Positions 9,371 through 13,816 of a stretch of DNA of 13,816 bases are shown here, piece by piece. The notes under the pieces are model-generated. The model ran no database searches. It was given only the letters and a program-made list of their open reading frames with translations, and was not told where the DNA came from. Origin of the DNA: Monoraphidium neglectum (Eukaryota > Chlorophyta > Chlorophyceae > Sphaeropleales > Selenastraceae); assembly GCF_000611645.1 (NCBI RefSeq), contig NW_014012152.1:1-13816 (forward strand), given 5' to 3'. Position 1 is the first letter of the stretch, and each line of letters starts with the position of its first letter. The position numbers were made by a program, and so were the translations under genes.

Positions 9371-9613
9371 CAGGAAAAATGACCAACAGGATGCTGAGTG
9401 GGCAAGCACCCCCTCTAGCCCGCCGCAGCCAGCCTTTGATGCGGGTTGTACGTTGTGGGTGGTGGTGAGCGGCAGTGGGGGCCCAGCCTGTGCAATCCGA
9501 GGCAGCTTTGACCCAGCCTCGGAGGTTCGATTGCTCAATTGCGACTCGGATGACCCGACAACCTCCAAGATCGTGTAATTTTAGATTCAATTATGCAATA
9601 GAAACAGAGCGAC

Positions 9614-11714
9614 ATGGCGTGCCTGCGAAGCTGCGGGGGTGGTCACGACCCGTTGGCGCTCCGATTGGAGGCGGAGAGCCTTCTGAATGCCGGCCACTAT
9701 GAAGACGCTATGCAGGCTTGCCGGCTGGGCATGGCCGCAGTCGCAAACCCGCACAAGCGGTGCGTCCAAGGCTGCGACAGCCGTGCCGCACCCTCCACTA
9801 GGGACCGCCGAGTGCGCGTGCACACACAACATGATCGGGGAAGCGCAGCCAACCCACACCACCCCGCACGCCGCGAATTGCAATCCCAACCTGCACGCGC
9901 CGTGTGTCGCAGGGACGCCTTGTTCCTCGGACTCTGCGACACCATCGCGCTGCGCGCAGCCGAGCGCGGCGACCTGGCCGTGGGGTTTTCAGGGCGGGAG
10001 CTGCTGGTGCGGCCAGCAGACCCTTCAGAGGCGTGGCTGGGGCTTCCGGCGCCGCCCGGAAATAACGACATGGCGCCCCCCACCCCTGGCCTGCTTACGG
10101 CCCCGACGGCGGGCGGAGGGGCGTGGGTGGGCGGCTGTGGTCCGGGCGCACCTTCCGCGCAGCTCCTCAGCTTCAGGAGTCTGGAGGACGCGCTCGAGGC
10201 GGCGGCGGATGGTGACGTCATCACGTTGATGCCGGGGACCCACAACGTGCGCTGCGGCGGCGGCCTCGCGCTGGCCCGCCGTGTGCTTATACGCGGCAGC
10301 CAGGGGCGCACGTGGGACACCAGCGGGGGTGTTACAGGCGGGGGGCAGCTTGCGGCGGTCGTCGACTACCGAGGCAACAGCCCCTTGTTCCGTATTTCCA
10401 GGTGCGCCTTTCCTCTGTCCTCTCATGGCCAGCCGCGATCCCCCGACGTATTTTCCCCTCCTTTCAAGTCCTCAGAAGCACGCTCACTGTGCAGCTCCAG
10501 GGCAGCACCCTTTCCTTTCTGGGGTTGACCACCGGCAGGGAGGACTCTTTTTGCAGCTCCTTCTAGCCTCCACACCAGGGCTCCCACCGCCTTGGCTGAT
10601 CAACGTCATCACCTCCAAAACACACGCACGCTTCAAGCAGATCATGTGTTTTGGCTGGGTTTGAGGTGGACATGGTCGGCTTTGCGCCGTCCGTGCTGAT
10701 CGGGGGCCCTGCCGCCGTCGCGCCGCTGCTGCAAGGGCTGAGGGTGGGCTGCAGCGGCGACGACGCGGTAGACGTCGCCGGGGACGCGCGGCCGCTGCTA
10801 GTCGGCTGCACGCTGATGGTACGCTACGGGAAGGAGGATTCAGTGCACGCTGCTTGCCGCTCGACGAGGCTTGGCAGAAGACGTGCGTTGTGCAAACCTG
10901 TGTTGTGGCTAGTGAATGGGCGGATACACGCCGAGCTTAAGGCCTCTGTCACTCTCGCAACATTTCGGACCCAGAATTTTTGAAGTGACAAACGCTCGCA
11001 CACAACCAATGCAATGTGCAGGCGCGCAAGGTGGGCCTACGCGCGTATGAGCGCGCCCGGCCGTCGCTGCGCCACATCACCCTCAGCTCGTGCGGCGCAC
11101 AGGGTCTTCTGCTGCAAGAGCGCGCCGCCGCGGCCCTGGACCGCTGCACGATCAGCGGCTGCGGCGAGGAGGGCGCCGTCGCGGCCGGTGAGGCGCAGGC
11201 CGAGCTGGCCGGTTGTGTGGTCGAGCGCTGCGGCGGCCCTGCGGTTGACGCGAGCGGGCAGGCATACGTAAGGCTGACGGGCTGCGACCTGCGCGGGTGC
11301 GTGGGCGGCCTGTGGATGTGGGACGCCGCTGTCGCGCACGTGGAGGGCACGCGCGTCGCGTCGGACGGCAGCTACGCGGTCCTGATGGACAGCCGCGCCA
11401 GCAGCACCTCTGGGGGCGGCAACCACGTGGACGGCCTCGCGTTCGTGGCAGAGGCAGACGGCGCCCCCGCGCCCTGCAAGCTGGCCGCCGCTGCGGCTGC
11501 TGCGGCGGCGGCGTCGTCCGCCGCGCGCGACGGCGCCGCGGCAGACGGCGAGTGGAGGGAGGGCCGCGGCAAGGGGGCCGGCGCGGGCGGCGGCGCGGCG
11601 GGGGCGTGCTTGGTGCAGGCCGGCATGCTGCCGCCAGACGCGAGGGCCGCAGCAGCGGCGTTTCCGCCGGAGGTGGAGCCGTTCGTTTTCAAGCCTTCCC
11701 CGTTCAGGGTGTAG
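9614..11714 (+). CDS. Right-handed parallel beta-helix protein with helical N-terminus, complete, 4 exons
   Basis: Exons 9614..9759, 9913..10401, 10641..10818 and 11022..11714 join to 1506 nt, 501 residues; intron phases 2,2,0. The start is the first ATG of the frame, with a purine at -3 and G at +4. Residues about 12-43 (LRLEAESLLNAGHYEDAMQA) look like one TPR-type helical hairpin. A Pro/Gly-rich linker follows. FRSLEDALEAAADGDVITLMPGTH (about 136-159) is the usual cap of pectin-lyase-like beta-helices. From about 200 to 390 come rungs of roughly 23 residues ending in GC or CG, such as LRHITLSSCG, LDRCTISGCG, LAGCVVERCG and LTGCDLRGC. The C-terminus has 11 consecutive Ala and an Ala/Gly-rich stretch. 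The fold resembles the helix of SHCBP1/FBXO11-type proteins; no catalytic residues were recognised, so function is unknown. The least certain join is intron 2: a second acceptor at about 10474 is also in phase but lacks a matching donor. No signal peptide is visible. Confidence 0.82.
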
Positions 11715-12138
11715 GTGTTAGCTTTTGATGCAGCTGCGCACATCTGAGCTTGTCTGGGGTGAGATCAGGGTTGTTGGTATCACTCGTGACGATCTGTTAA
11801 GCATCCTGAGAGATTACATAAGAGCAAAAGTTGTGGCTTGTGCCGATGCACGAGCCTCGCCCGAGCGCGTCTGGCGCCTGCACGGCGCCGCGCTGCACGG
11901 GGTTGCGATTGGGTTGCGCCCGCCGACGGACCAGGCCGCTTTGCGCGGCCCAACGAGTGGTTGTACCTTCTTAATGAGTGCAAGTCCCCTTTGCAAGACA
12001 CAATGAGTGCGCTTCGGGACAAAACCGTTTGATGGTGGGCACCGCCCCCAATTAGCGAGGGCAGAAGGTGAAGGGAGGGCGGTGAAGGCGACGCCGTCCC
12101 GGGACAGCCGCATCGACCCGGCGGCCGGCCGTATCAGA
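11715..12138. other. Shared 3' region of convergent beta-helix and gyrB genes
   Basis: The two stop codons face each other 424 nt apart, so both 3' UTRs must end here. No coding region is recognisable. A minus-strand TGTAA suits gyrB; I see no plus-strand TGTAA for the beta-helix gene, so its transcript may use a variant signal or overlap gyrB. Confidence 0.55.
11814..11818 (-). terminator. Candidate poly(A) signal TGTAA for gyrB
   Basis: TTACA on the plus strand reads TGTAA on the minus strand, about 320 nt after the gyrB stop. If used, the gyrB 3' UTR would come within about 100 nt of the beta-helix stop codon. Confidence 0.4.

Positions 12139-13816
<1,678 letters not shown>

Larger units (their letters stand above)
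8406..9613. other. Spacer between CREG-like and beta-helix genes
   Basis: About 1.2 kb with no recognisable coding region. It holds a (GCT)15 tract, a TATAAAA box at 8649-8655, and TGTAA at 9366-9370, which could end a long 3' UTR of the CREG-like gene. Open frames here on both strands lack known motifs, and two of them owe their length to the GCT repeat (poly-Leu on plus, poly-Ser on minus). The 100 nt before 9614 are AT-richer and probably 5' UTR/promoter of the next gene. Confidence 0.5.

Noticed and set aside
9519..9540. tRNA T-loop-like GGTTCGATT
   Set aside because: The flanking bases do not pair into a T stem, and no anticodon or D arm was found around it.

Overview
This window looks like nuclear DNA of a chlorophyll-b-containing green alga, probably a core chlorophyte of the Chlamydomonas/Sphaeropleales kind. 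It is GC-rich, and every gene is split by short GT..AG introns of about 150-460 nt. The central gene encodes chlorophyllide a oxygenase, the enzyme that makes chlorophyll b. Neither bacterial operon structure nor RNA genes were seen. The gene models below were assembled by hand from conserved protein motifs and from splice sites whose phases agree.

Layout, left to right. (1) 192-843, minus strand: first two exons of a CRAL-TRIO/Sec14-like lipid-transfer protein, running off the left end. (2) 844-1995: a gene-poor spacer between divergent genes. (3) 1996-6089, plus: eight-exon chlorophyllide a oxygenase gene (CAO), complete, with intact Rieske and mononuclear-iron motifs; its last intron holds an 80-nt (TG)40 tract. 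(4) 6090-6709: spacer. (5) 6710-8405, plus: six-exon CREG-like secreted flavin-fold (split-barrel) protein with signal peptide. (6) 8406-9613: spacer with a (GCT)15 tract, a TATA-like box and a TGTAA candidate poly(A) signal. (7) 9614-11714, plus: four-exon protein with a short helical N-terminus and a right-handed parallel beta-helix. (8) 11715-12138: shared 3' region of two convergent genes. (9) 12139-13816, minus: last five exons of a bacterial-type DNA gyrase subunit B, presumably organelle-targeted, running off the right end.

The genes do not form an obvious pathway. CAO and GyrB both serve the chloroplast (GyrB by inference, since its targeting region is outside the window), CREG-like proteins enter the secretory system, and CRAL-TRIO proteins handle lipids at membranes. 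CRAL-TRIO and CAO are head to head and could share a promoter region; the beta-helix gene and gyrB are tail to tail. The points most worth a second look are an Ala/Gly-rich insertion in the GyrB TOPRIM region, a C-terminal extension on CAO, simple repeats in one CAO intron and beside the CREG gene, a stopless 3n intron in the beta-helix gene, and uniform phase-2 arginine-splitting introns in gyrB. I found no convincing previously undescribed multi-gene system.
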